Shown here: piece after piece, positions 18,434-25,450 of the stretch
How positions within the stretch are numbered: the stretch's first letter is position 1
Layout of the letters: the number at the start of each line of letters is the position of its first letter
Assembly (NCBI GenBank): GCA_009782405.1
Contig: WRJC01000001.1
Location: 124,001-188,000 of the forward strand
Direction of reading: 5' to 3'
From: Oscillospiraceae bacterium
GTDB taxonomy: Bacteria > Bacillota_A > Clostridia > Oscillospirales > WRJC01
Length of the DNA stretch: 64,000 nucleotides
The notes under the pieces: model-generated
What the model saw: only the letters and a program-made list of their open reading frames with translations
What the model was told of the DNA's origin: nothing
Database searches by the model: none
Made by a program: the position numbers and the translations under genes

Positions 18434-20179
18434 CTATATCGAAAAAGAAATAAATATATCCGAAAGCCCCGCAAATATTTTGTCTCCGGTTGAAAGGCGC
18501 TGGCTGGCGTTGATCTTTATCCCGTTCAGCATGGTGCCGTTTCTGGAATTCAAATCCATGAGCGCCAAATTGCCATTTTGATTTTCTATGGCAAAATGTT
18601 GGCGGGACATTTTTGTATCGTCGATATATAAATCGCACGCATCGGATCGGCCTACAATCAAACTGCTGGAAATATCTACCGATACATTCTGCTCCGATGT
18701 ATTGCCCGTTTTTATGCGCAGCGAAACGCGGATGCCGGGAGGGGCTTTTATGTGGTGCTTGACTTTTTTTATTCCGTTTGATTCATATTCGTTCACTTCA
18801 AGTTCGTTTCCGCTTTGGCCGATACCGGGGAGCACGGGGATATTGCCATCGTTATTTTCCGATTTGTTCTTTTTGTTAGTTGCCAGTAAAACGCCTATCA
18901 TCAAAAGTGCCAGCAAAACAAACCCGACGACAATCAAAACGATAATCCACGAAAACTCTGAATTTGACCCATTTGCGACATGATCCAATTTAAGTTCGAA
19001 ATACGCATTTTTTATGAGTTTGTTCGCTTCCATGGAACAATCTGTGATTCCATTGAAAATCATCGTAAATTTCCCGGAATACGACGCATCTAATATTAGG
19101 TTTGCTGCTTGCCTGTCCGCGAAATATTTGACTTCCTTGATATTCAACTTTTTTCCGCTGCTGGTTTCGGTTATATCGAAAGCCGAAATTTTATCGGCGT
19201 TTTTGACATCTTTCGTAAAATAGACGGCAAGAGTGTTGTTGTCTTCGTCAAAGGTGATCCTATTTGTTTCGGGTGCAACATTGTCAGGAATCCAATTGAC
19301 GACGGGGACGTTTATATTTGCCTGTATGTCCCCTATTTTTACGGATAGCAGCCTGTCGTCGCCATTGACAAAATTGCTGCCCGCTTTCAATTTCAAAAGT
19401 GTCACGTCGTTGACAGAAGCGATTATTTCGTCAAATGTGCCATCATAAACATTTCCTTTCATCATCGTCAAAAAACCGCCGGAAGCCCGCGCAATCCTCC
19501 CGAAATCATCCGATGCATCCCGCGATGCATGGGGCGCGCAAACGGCATACAACGGAAAATTGCGCGCTTCATATAATGATATGGCTTCTTCATAAGTGGA
19601 ATTTCCTTTTTGGTAATCCATTCCATCGGAAAAAACCAATATGTATTCGCGGTCAAAGCTGCTTTGGGCAGCGTTTGCATAATTATATGCTTGGATCAAT
19701 GTTTCATAAAACAAAGTCCCGTTTTCGTTGATGCTTAAATTTGAAACAGCCTCACGGATTTCGCTTTCGCTTTCTCCGCCCGACAAAACAAATTTTATCG
19801 ATGTGCCGAAAGTTATAAGCACCAAATGGTCATTTGGCCCCATGCTGTTTACATAATCTTCGATGCAACTTTTTACGTTGTCCATGATATTGCTCATAGA
19901 ACCTGACAAATCGACAACCATATATGCACGGACTGAATGTTTTTTTTGGTCATATGCTTCCGAACTCATCACTTTGAGTTTTTCTTCCCCCAGAGTTGAT
20001 GCGATGTCGCTTGCATTGTATCCCGATCCTTTGACTTCCACAGTTATTTCAGGCATGAATATATATGCCCTGACAATGCTCAGCACATCATACCCGTCTA
20101 CCGAGATATTGAAGATAAATAGGATTGACAGCGTTAAAGCTACAAACCAAACGCCTATTCTTTTTAGTGCCATTACCAT
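18434..20179 (-). CDS. vWA surface protein with membrane anchor and cytoplasmic FHA domain
   Basis: 581 residues. An N-terminal hydrophobic signal (8-25) is followed by a vWA domain whose metal site is intact: DLSGS at 90-94, a Thr in NGTLFYETL and FSDG. A beta-rich stretch then leads to the membrane helix at about 411-434. The cytoplasmic FHA (about 504-581) is canonical, with VGRSDACDL, MSRQH and SRNGTMLNG. It therefore duplicates the plan of the protein at 5927-7912 with a more classical FHA and without the Ig-like domain. The start overlaps the end of the upstream ribbon-FHA gene by 7 bases, suggesting coupled translation. Confidence 0.87.
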   Translation of the reverse strand: MVMALKRIGVWFVALTLSILFIFNISVDGYDVLSIVRAYIFMPEITVEVKGSGYNASDIASTLGEEKLKVMSSEAYDQKKHSVRAYMVVDLSGSMSNIMDNVKSCIEDYVNSMGPNDHLVLITFGTSIKFVLSGGESESEIREAVSNLSINENGTLFYETLIQAYNYANAAQSSFDREYILVFSDGMDYQKGNSTYEEAISLYEARNFPLYAVCAPHASRDASDDFGRIARASGGFLTMMKGNVYDGTFDEIIASVNDVTLLKLKAGSNFVNGDDRLLSVKIGDIQANINVPVVNWIPDNVAPETNRITFDEDNNTLAVYFTKDVKNADKISAFDITETSSGKKLNIKEVKYFADRQAANLILDASYSGKFTMIFNGITDCSMEANKLIKNAYFELKLDHVANGSNSEFSWIIVLIVVGFVLLALLMIGVLLATNKKNKSENNDGNIPVLPGIGQSGNELEVNEYESNGIKKVKHHIKAPPGIRVSLRIKTGNTSEQNVSVDISSSLIVGRSDACDLYIDDTKMSRQHFAIENQNGNLALMDLNSRNGTMLNGIKINASQRLSTGDKIFAGLSDIFISFSI

Positions 20180-20742
20180 ATACGCCCCACCTTACAAAAT
20201 GGAATAAAAATATATTCGCTTTCACCGGCAGAAATAAGGTCGCCCTCAAAAAGTTCTTGGTCATTGCCCAAATGGTTCCCGTTTATATAAGTGCGCCCGG
20301 ATCCGGCGACGATATAAAAAAGATTGCTTTTCGGGTCATAAATAACAGAAAAATGTTTTTCCCGGGATATAGACAAATCATCTGATAATACAACATCCAT
20401 ATCCATGGAGCGTCCGGCGTAATTGCGCCCTCTATGCAGGGTGTAGCTTTTGCCCTTGGCAAAACCCTTAACGCAAACCAACCACCCCGCAGTGAACAAA
20501 TTTTCCATTTCGTTTGATGGAAAATAAACGGTTTTGTCCCCCTCGTCCACCAATTCGCCGTAATATTCGGTCAATTGGTTTTCATCGTTTGAAGAGCTTG
20601 TTCCCATGAAAACCGTTTGCTGTTCCCTCAAATTGCCGTTTTCGTATAAATCAGGCAAATTGTTTTCTTTGGCGCAAAAGGGGCAAACACCATCTTTGGC
20701 GTCGTCATAATAATGTTGCCGGTTACATTGAACAATCGCCAT
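20173..20742 (-). CDS. Zinc-ribbon FHA protein, second copy
   Basis: 189 residues, soluble. It begins with a variant zinc ribbon in which His-rich spacing replaces the first CxxC partner: CNRQHYYDDAKDGVCPFC. An acidic linker follows. The FHA domain (about 90-185) has AGRSMDMDVV, SISREKH and, in place of the usual SxNG, SGRTYING. It is a paralogue of the protein at 14557-15147 (both have GWLVC, MDVVL and a VSR/ISR-xKH motif). It lies 4 bases after the PP2C gene and overlaps the next gene by 7 bases. Probably a soluble adaptor between kinases and the membrane proteins. Confidence 0.82.
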   Translation of the reverse strand: MAIVQCNRQHYYDDAKDGVCPFCAKENNLPDLYENGNLREQQTVFMGTSSSNDENQLTEYYGELVDEGDKTVYFPSNEMENLFTAGWLVCVKGFAKGKSYTLHRGRNYAGRSMDMDVVLSDDLSISREKHFSVIYDPKSNLFYIVAGSGRTYINGNHLGNDQELFEGDLISAGESEYIFIPFCKVGRIW

Positions 20743-20746
20743 GCAT

Positions 20747-21496
20747 TCACCTACTCACTTTAACTAAAATAGCGGAAAAATTGTCCATATCCTGCCCGGT
20801 TCCGGCAATTTTTGCTTTGGTTGCCATAGCCAGGAGCGCTTCGCGGGCTGATTTGTACTTTCTTAATTGTTCGGCCATGGATTTTTCCTCAATCCATTCC
20901 CAAAATCCGTCGGAGCAAAGAAGAAAAACATCGCCTTTTTGCAACTTCCATTTTCGTTCGCCGATTTCATAAATCGGAGAATCCAAATCCCATTCAGTCC
21001 CCATTGCCCTGAGTAAAATGTTCCGGTCGGGATGGCGCCGGATTTCTTTTTCTTTGATCTGGCCGCTTATAGCCAACATTTGCGGGACGCTGTGGTCCAA
21101 AGTGCGCTTCAGGACTTTGCCGCTCCGGAAAAGATAAAGCCTGCTATCTCCGATATGCCCCCATTGGGCGATGCCCGAAGAATTTATTATAAGCAATACC
21201 ATCGTTGTTTTTATTGAGACATACCCGGTTCGCTCTTTTTCTTCCATGAGCATTTTCTGTGAATTCTCAAAGCATTGATCGATAAAACCTTCTGAAATAC
21301 TATCGATGCCGTTTATGGCGGCACCAACGCTTTCGGCCACGCAACGGGAGGCAATTTCGCCGTTCCCGTGCCCGCCTAACCCATCCGCCAACACAAAACC
21401 GCGAACCGTATGTTTTTCATTTATAAATGTTCTGACAGTATCTTCATTGCGTTCTTTTTCGCCGGCATTGGTGAAACTCGCATAATCTATTACCAT
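20747..21496 (-). CDS. Soluble PP2C-type Ser/Thr phosphatase
   Basis: 249 residues, the size of PrpC/Stp. PP2C motifs in order are RNED (16-19), ADGLGGHGNGE (37-47), HIGDSRLYL, CSDGFWE and a terminal DNFSAI, so both metal sites are complete. It has no membrane helix and would be the freely diffusing antagonist of the kinases. It sits between the MORN kinase and a ribbon-FHA gene, a common kinase/phosphatase pairing in Bacillota. An AGGA-type ribosome binding site precedes ATG 21496. Confidence 0.92.
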   Translation of the reverse strand: MVIDYASFTNAGEKERNEDTVRTFINEKHTVRGFVLADGLGGHGNGEIASRCVAESVGAAINGIDSISEGFIDQCFENSQKMLMEEKERTGYVSIKTTMVLLIINSSGIAQWGHIGDSRLYLFRSGKVLKRTLDHSVPQMLAISGQIKEKEIRRHPDRNILLRAMGTEWDLDSPIYEIGERKWKLQKGDVFLLCSDGFWEWIEEKSMAEQLRKYKSAREALLAMATKAKIAGTGQDMDNFSAILVKVSR

Positions 21497-21541
21497 AAAA
21501 TCCTATTCTCCGATAAACAGTATGACAGTGATGATAGTGTA

Positions 21542-22954
21542 TTAAGGAAGCGGATATGGATTTCCGTTTTCAAAACCATATACAAATCTTCCCTCTTCAA
21601 AATAACCGTCATACACAATACCATTCGCCGTTGTATATATCCCATTGCCGCTTGGTGCGCCGTCCACAAAATTTCCTTCATATATACTGCCATTTGTCCA
21701 TATTATTTTTCCTTTGCCAGACAGTTCTTCTTCAAAATAACCGTCATACACAATACCATTCGCCATTGTATATATCCCCTTGCCGCTTGGTTCGCCGTTC
21801 ACGAAATTTCCTTCATATACATCGCCATTTGTCCATTTATATACCCCATGTCCCGATTTGATCCCGTTAACATAATTTCCTTTATATTCGCCGTCATCGT
21901 ATATTTGTGTGTTGTAACCATTTGGTAACGAAGTTGGCATTTTTTCAGGTTCAGACAATATAGAAGTGGGAGCGGTATTATAAAGCGGAAGCGTTGTCAA
22001 CATTTCCGTCGCAGGCAATGCGGCACTATTGATGGGAGTAACAGGAGCAACAGCAGGGGAAAATGCCAAAACGACAACAAGGACAACAACTAACATGAAA
22101 ATGGCAAGTGACGATACGACGGCGACTGTTGTGGAAAAAGATTTATGGGGTGAATTGCTTGAATGTAATCTTTCAAGATCCGAAAGAATTTCATCGCAGG
22201 AATTGTATCGTCCGTTGGGCGAAAATTGCGTACATTTGGTTATGATCGCTTCCAAACCGGCCGAAAGGTTTGGGTTATATTGCCGGATCGGAAACAATTC
22301 AAAAGGTTCTTCTGTGGGGTTTTTGCCTGTAAGCAAATAGTGAATCGTAATTCCCAATGCGTAAATATCCGTCCGGGAATCTATTTTCGTTTCGTTGCCG
22401 AATTGTTCCGGAGCGGCATAGCCTCTGGTTCCTATTGACGCAAACTCTTTTATATTTATGTTTTCGCCGACTTCTATCGCAGTCCCAAAATCAAAAAGAT
22501 GAATGCTTCCGTCCGGCCTCAGCATGATATTTGCCGGTTTCAAGTCGCGGTAAACAACTGTCGGTGTACGCGTATGCATATAGCGCAGTATGTTCAATAA
22601 TTGCTTAAACCATTCGATTACTGTTTCTTGCGATTGCACGCCTTTGTTTTCAATTACTTTGTCCAGCGGTTCCCCTATTATATAATCCCTGATTATGTAA
22701 ATAGTTTCGCCGATGTCAACTATATCAATGATCCGTGGGAGCTGGGGGTGTTCAAGTTTTTGCAGAATAAGCGCTTCTTGCAGCAAACTTTTTTTTGCTA
22801 ACTGCTGATGTTTCCCGCCATGGCGAAATTCTTTCACCACCCAGTTTTTTTGCAAGCGCTTATCTTCCGCAAGATAAACGACCGACATGCCGCCGCGGCC
22901 GATTTCCTTGATTATTTTATATCGGTTGTCAATTACTTCCCCCAAACGCGCCAA
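21542..22954 (-). CDS. Transmembrane Ser/Thr kinase with extracytoplasmic MORN repeats
   Basis: 470 residues. The kinase domain (about 11-265) has GRGGMS, Lys41 in VVKEF, catalytic Asp137 in YRDLKPAN and DFG at 155-157. A membrane helix spans about 275-301. After a linker the C-terminal 105 residues are MORN repeats (YxGxFxxGxxxGxGxxxxxNGxxYxG). These often bind lipids or serve as protein surfaces, and here would face outward. The start is probably TTG 22954, with AGGAG 10 nt upstream. It is the second gene of the operon. MORN domains on bacterial kinases are uncommon, though the repeats themselves are easy to recognise. Confidence 0.9.
   Translation of the reverse strand: MARLGEVIDNRYKIIKEIGRGGMSVVYLAEDKRLQKNWVVKEFRHGGKHQQLAKKSLLQEALILQKLEHPQLPRIIDIVDIGETIYIIRDYIIGEPLDKVIENKGVQSQETVIEWFKQLLNILRYMHTRTPTVVYRDLKPANIMLRPDGSIHLFDFGTAIEVGENINIKEFASIGTRGYAAPEQFGNETKIDSRTDIYALGITIHYLLTGKNPTEEPFELFPIRQYNPNLSAGLEAIITKCTQFSPNGRYNSCDEILSDLERLHSSNSPHKSFSTTVAVVSSLAIFMLVVVLVVVLAFSPAVAPVTPINSAALPATEMLTTLPLYNTAPTSILSEPEKMPTSLPNGYNTQIYDDGEYKGNYVNGIKSGHGVYKWTNGDVYEGNFVNGEPSGKGIYTMANGIVYDGYFEEELSGKGKIIWTNGSIYEGNFVDGAPSGNGIYTTANGIVYDGYFEEGRFVYGFENGNPYPLP
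21595..21824. repeat. Near-identical DNA repeat encoding paired MORN units
   Basis: Two copies of a long segment beginning at 21595 and 21730 (period 135 bp, 45 codons, two MORN units) differ at only scattered positions. The similarity at silent sites points to recent duplication or gene conversion. Confidence 0.8.
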
Positions 22955-22990
22955 TTGCCTGTCACTCCTATCTGCCTCGAATAATTCTCT

Positions 22991-23746
22991 TCATTGAATA
23001 TCCTCATCTGCGCTTTTTGTTTCTTCGTCTATAGCTAAAAAAATCGTTTCGCTTTCGTTTTCATCATCATTGTAAAAAAAGCTGGTTTTTTCTTCATCTT
23101 CATAATCGAAATCAACATCGTCAGCTTCGCCGTCATGTTCCAAAAAAGGCACTGTCACGAAATCTTCCGCCTTTTTTTGCAAATTACGAAAATTGTTCGA
23201 CGGCAGGATTGGTACGGATTTTGAACTGTATATTTTTAATTCGTTATTGATTTGAATTAACGCATCATCTTCGCTCCAAGCGTTTCTTACGATATTGAGC
23301 AATCGTTGCCGCATTTCATACGGCAAAGCAAACAAGCGGACGATTCGTTTGAACAGTTTTTTTGCGTTGAATTGCTCTTTGTTGACCAACGGCAAAACAA
23401 TCAGCCGCAAATGCCCATTTCGAACAAAAATCGTGTCGATTTCCATGAAAATGTTGCAATATGGTATGCTTAATTTTTTGCATTCGTTGAGGATGCTAAA
23501 ATGCTCCGAAAGGAAAAACGCCAAATTATTGAATTGATTGTCGATATAATTTTTCAAGCTGTATGAACCTTTTATATCGTAGGCAATTATATGCCGGGAA
23601 CCTTCAAGGTGATAGGAACACGCCAAAAAATTCGGATAAATTCCTGATGCCAATAAATTCAATAAATTTAAATCTATTTCCGTGTTCATTGGCGCTATGA
23701 AACGTATGGTGTTCCCATCTCTGACATATTTTATTTGATTTTTCAT
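22991..23746 (-). CDS. DUF6382-like protein, first gene of the signalling operon
   Basis: 251 residues from ATG 23746; an in-frame TTG at 23761 is less likely. The N-terminal 190 residues look like the DUF6382 domain often found next to FHA in Clostridia: the start MKNQIKYVRDG, then LACSYHLEGSRHIIAYDI, MEIDTIFV and GHLRLIVLPL. Here the usual C-terminal FHA is absent. The chain instead ends in a strongly acidic tail (many Asp and Glu, with TSFF and SETIF motifs) that could be a phosphorylation target. It lies immediately left of the recombination site at 23829-23859. Any promoter carried in by inversion would read into this gene first. Confidence 0.65.
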   Translation of the reverse strand: MKNQIKYVRDGNTIRFIAPMNTEIDLNLLNLLASGIYPNFLACSYHLEGSRHIIAYDIKGSYSLKNYIDNQFNNLAFFLSEHFSILNECKKLSIPYCNIFMEIDTIFVRNGHLRLIVLPLVNKEQFNAKKLFKRIVRLFALPYEMRQRLLNIVRNAWSEDDALIQINNELKIYSSKSVPILPSNNFRNLQKKAEDFVTVPFLEHDGEADDVDFDYEDEEKTSFFYNDDENESETIFLAIDEETKSADEDIQ

Positions 23747-23761
23747 TTTACCCAAAAACAA

Positions 23762-23828
23762 CTATCAAGCATATTCATTCAAATGATTCAAAGCTAAGTG
23801 CGTATCGCTCTTGTATGCATATTATTTT
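23762..23828. other. AT-rich leader between switch site and operon
   Basis: No gene is present. I see no convincing sigma-A promoter on the minus strand here: a TTGAAT/TTGATA-like pair is weak. The operon therefore appears to depend on promoters located inside the invertible segment. Confidence 0.5.
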
Positions 23829-23859
23829 TTTCGTAAAGCATGGCCCTTTACGAATGAAA
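23829..23859 (+). repeat. Left recombination site (IRL)
   Basis: A 31-bp sequence with an inner core TTCGTAAAG (23830-23838), a 7-bp spacer CATGGCC (23839-23845) and CTTTACGAA (23846-23854). This is a perfect 9-bp inverted repeat around an asymmetric spacer, the architecture of tyrosine-recombinase crossover sites. The identical sequence occurs inverted at 25337-25367. Confidence 0.85.
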
Positions 23860-23908
23860 TTGGAAAATTCGCATAAACATTGAATTTTTTGGCTTTCTGA
23901 CGGCTTAC

Positions 23909-23922
23909 TTGACGGCGCAAAA
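23909..23922 (+). repeat. Direct repeat flanking the integrase, left copy
   Basis: TTGACGGCGCAAAA lies just after the integrase stop and is repeated identically and in the same direction at 25148-25161, just upstream of the integrase. It may be an arm-type binding site for the recombinase N-terminal domain. A further TGACGGC lies at about 23898. Confidence 0.6.
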
Positions 23923-23924
23923 AA

Positions 23925-25064
23925 TTATATCCCGATATATTGTTCCAATTTGTTCATTCCCTCACGCTTTTGCTCGAAAGATGAATGAACGTAACAGTTG
24001 AGCGTGATATTGACATTGGCATGGCCGAGCATTTCGCTGAGGGATTTTATGTCCACTCCTGCTTCGATACAGCGAGTGGCAAACGAATGGCGCAAACAAT
24101 GGAAATTTGCACCGGCAATATTTGCGGCTTTCAAGTTTTTCGCAAAATGGTTCTGCATGGTACGCGGTTCTGTAAAAATCGATTTTGGAGTATTCAAAAA
24201 ATATTCATTGCTTTCGCAGACAAAATTGCGCAAATACGGCGATAAAAATTTGGGGATTGGCACATCTCTCGTGGAACGCTGGCTTTTCGGAATGTCTATT
24301 ATGATTTTTGTTTTAGTTCCATCGCCGTTTATGTTTTTGATCCGTTGCAGCGTCTGCCGAACGGACAACACATCATACCCGGAAGATATATCTTTCCATT
24401 GCAATGCGCATAATTCGCCGATCCGGATTCCGGTATAAAGGCAGAGCAATATGCCCAATTTATGAATGTCAATGCCATCTTTCAAAATATTTTCCAGAGA
24501 TGTTTGCTCCTGACGCGACAATACGCGCATTGATTTTTGCTGGTTTTTCGGGTAGGTTATAACAAACCCGCCATTGATGATTTTTTCTTTTTCGGCGAAA
24601 AAAAATATCGCTTTTATGATGGAAAGCATATCGCTCACGGTTTTTGCCGATAGGCCGCCATTACCGTCCGTGCGTCCGTTTTCCAGCTTTTCTTTCGAAA
24701 AACATCCGATTTCTTTTGCCGACAAACCTTGCATTTTGCGTTTTCCAAGCAATGGGATAATGTGTAAATTTAATATGTTTTTATACTCGGCGAATGTAGA
24801 AGGCTTTACTTTCAGCGATATGGCGGACAGCCATTTGCTTGTGACATCGGCAAAAGTTAAATTTTGATTTTCGGTTTCGGCAACAAGCGGCGAAGGCATG
24901 AATTTTCCAAAAACAAAAACCGAAAGTTTTTGTTTTATTTCCGTGCAGGTTTTTCCGTATACGGAACCATAAACGATTTTGCCGTTGCCATTGCGTTCTT
25001 TAATGTAGCGGCCTTCCCAGCGACCATCTTTGCGTTTGTATATGTTTCTTCCTGTTTTAGGCAT
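23925..25064 (-). CDS. Tyrosine recombinase / site-specific integrase
   Basis: 379 residues, normal size for phage-type integrases. The N-terminal arm-binding domain (about 8-52) has GRWEGRYIKERNGNGK. A SAM-like core-binding domain (70-170) precedes the catalytic domain. The active-site set is complete: Arg214 (TGIRIGEL), Lys260 region, His322 and Arg325 (HCLRH), His348 (LGHAN) and nucleophile Tyr358 (NCYVH). AGGAGG lies before ATG 25064. It is the only gene within the inverted-repeat segment and is the obvious candidate to act on those sites. No excisionase, relaxase or phage genes adjoin it. It is transcribed toward the signalling operon in the present orientation, with no clear terminator between. 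Confidence 0.93.
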   Translation of the reverse strand: MPKTGRNIYKRKDGRWEGRYIKERNGNGKIVYGSVYGKTCTEIKQKLSVFVFGKFMPSPLVAETENQNLTFADVTSKWLSAISLKVKPSTFAEYKNILNLHIIPLLGKRKMQGLSAKEIGCFSKEKLENGRTDGNGGLSAKTVSDMLSIIKAIFFFAEKEKIINGGFVITYPKNQQKSMRVLSRQEQTSLENILKDGIDIHKLGILLCLYTGIRIGELCALQWKDISSGYDVLSVRQTLQRIKNINGDGTKTKIIIDIPKSQRSTRDVPIPKFLSPYLRNFVCESNEYFLNTPKSIFTEPRTMQNHFAKNLKAANIAGANFHCLRHSFATRCIEAGVDIKSLSEMLGHANVNITLNCYVHSSFEQKREGMNKLEQYIGI

Positions 25065-25147
25065 GATTCTTTTCCTCCTAAAATATAAGTTTAATAGTTC
25101 ATATCAATTATATTTCAAGACTTTGAAATAATCTGCTGACCAAAAAT

Positions 25148-25161
25148 TTGACGGCGCAAAA
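25148..25161 (+). repeat. Direct repeat flanking the integrase, right copy
   Basis: Second identical copy of TTGACGGCGCAAAA, 87 bp upstream of the integrase start and in the same orientation as the copy at 23909-23922. Confidence 0.6.
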
Positions 25162-25186
25162 TTGATTTTATATTTTTTGATAGGCG

Positions 25187-25214
25187 ATTTTACCGCAAAA
25201 AAATTGATTTTCAA
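25187..25214 (-). promoter_or_regulatory. Putative integrase promoter
   Basis: TTGAAA (25209-25214), 16 nt, TAAAAT (25187-25192) on the minus strand, giving a leader of about 115 nt before the integrase ATG. The direct repeat at 25148-25161 falls within the leader and could allow autoregulation. Confidence 0.55.
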
Positions 25215-25284
25215 CAATATATTTATTATTTTTACACGTTTCAAAAAAATTTTTTCAAATAATTTTAATTTTTTTTGTATTTTG

Positions 25285-25313
25285 TTGACTTTTACGACAA
25301 ACTATGTTAAAAT
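25285..25313 (+). promoter_or_regulatory. Strong outward promoter inside the invertible segment
   Basis: TTGACT (25285-25290), a 17-nt spacer, TAAAAT (25308-25313) on the plus strand; expected start near 25320. In this orientation there is no gene for it: it reads through the right recombination site into a terminator 80 nt on. After inversion it would read left, with a leader of about 130 nt, into the DUF6382-like gene and the operon. Confidence 0.7.
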
Positions 25314-25336
25314 ATACAGTATCGTCGGAATATTGG

Positions 25337-25367
25337 TTTCATTCGTAAAGGGCCATGCTTTACGAAA
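25337..25367 (-). repeat. Right recombination site (IRR)
   Basis: Exact reverse complement of 23829-23859 (31 of 31 bases), including the 9-bp arms and the 7-bp spacer. Outside the 31 bp the flanks differ. Confidence 0.85.
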
Positions 25368-25398
25368 TATTGCGGCTGGCTAAAAAAAAGCGCAAAAC

Positions 25399-25427
25399 AA
25401 AAAAGCACGCTCTTTGCGTGCTTTTTT
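25399..25427. terminator. Bidirectional intrinsic terminator
   Basis: A perfect 12-bp stem (AAAAAAGCACGC/GCGTGCTTTTTT) with a 5-nt loop TCTTT; A- and T-runs on both sides allow termination in either direction. It ends the lipoprotein gene at 25451 and would stop the outward promoter in the present orientation. Confidence 0.9.
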
Positions 25428-25450
25428 CGTTTTGTCTGCTTCTCTTTGCC

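Larger units (their letters stand above)
23829..25367. mobile_element. Candidate invertible promoter segment (self-encoded switch)
   Basis: A 1.54-kb segment is bounded by two identical 31-bp sequences in inverted orientation (23829-23859 and 25337-25367). It contains one gene, a tyrosine recombinase, plus an outward-facing promoter (25285-25313). Recombination between inverted sites inverts the DNA between them. Inversion would move the promoter to about 23,883-23,911 on the minus strand, reading into the kinase/FHA operon, and turn the integrase to face right into the terminator at 25399-25427. Inverted sites cannot give excision, so this is not a simple integrated element. Inversion itself is inferred, not seen. 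Confidence 0.72.

Noticed and set aside
1..23746. Type VII secretion locus
   Set aside because: Kinase/FHA sets can adjoin such loci, but no EssC ATPase, WXG100, EsaA or EsaB gene is present in the window.
23762..23828. sigma-A promoter directly upstream of the DUF6382-like gene
   Set aside because: The only candidate boxes (TTGAAT, TTGATA) are poor; I could not support a promoter outside the invertible segment.
23829..25367. Inverted repeats as terminal repeats of a transposon, or as attL/attR of an integrated element
   Set aside because: The only gene is a tyrosine recombinase, which does not use terminal inverted repeats in that way; attL/attR would be direct repeats. No target-site duplication is seen outside the 31 bp.
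25162..25383. 73-codon hydrophobic plus-strand frame in the AT-rich right end of the switch
   Set aside because: No ribosome binding site; the frame consists of A/T homopolymer codons, runs through the promoter and recombination site, and ends just past the site.
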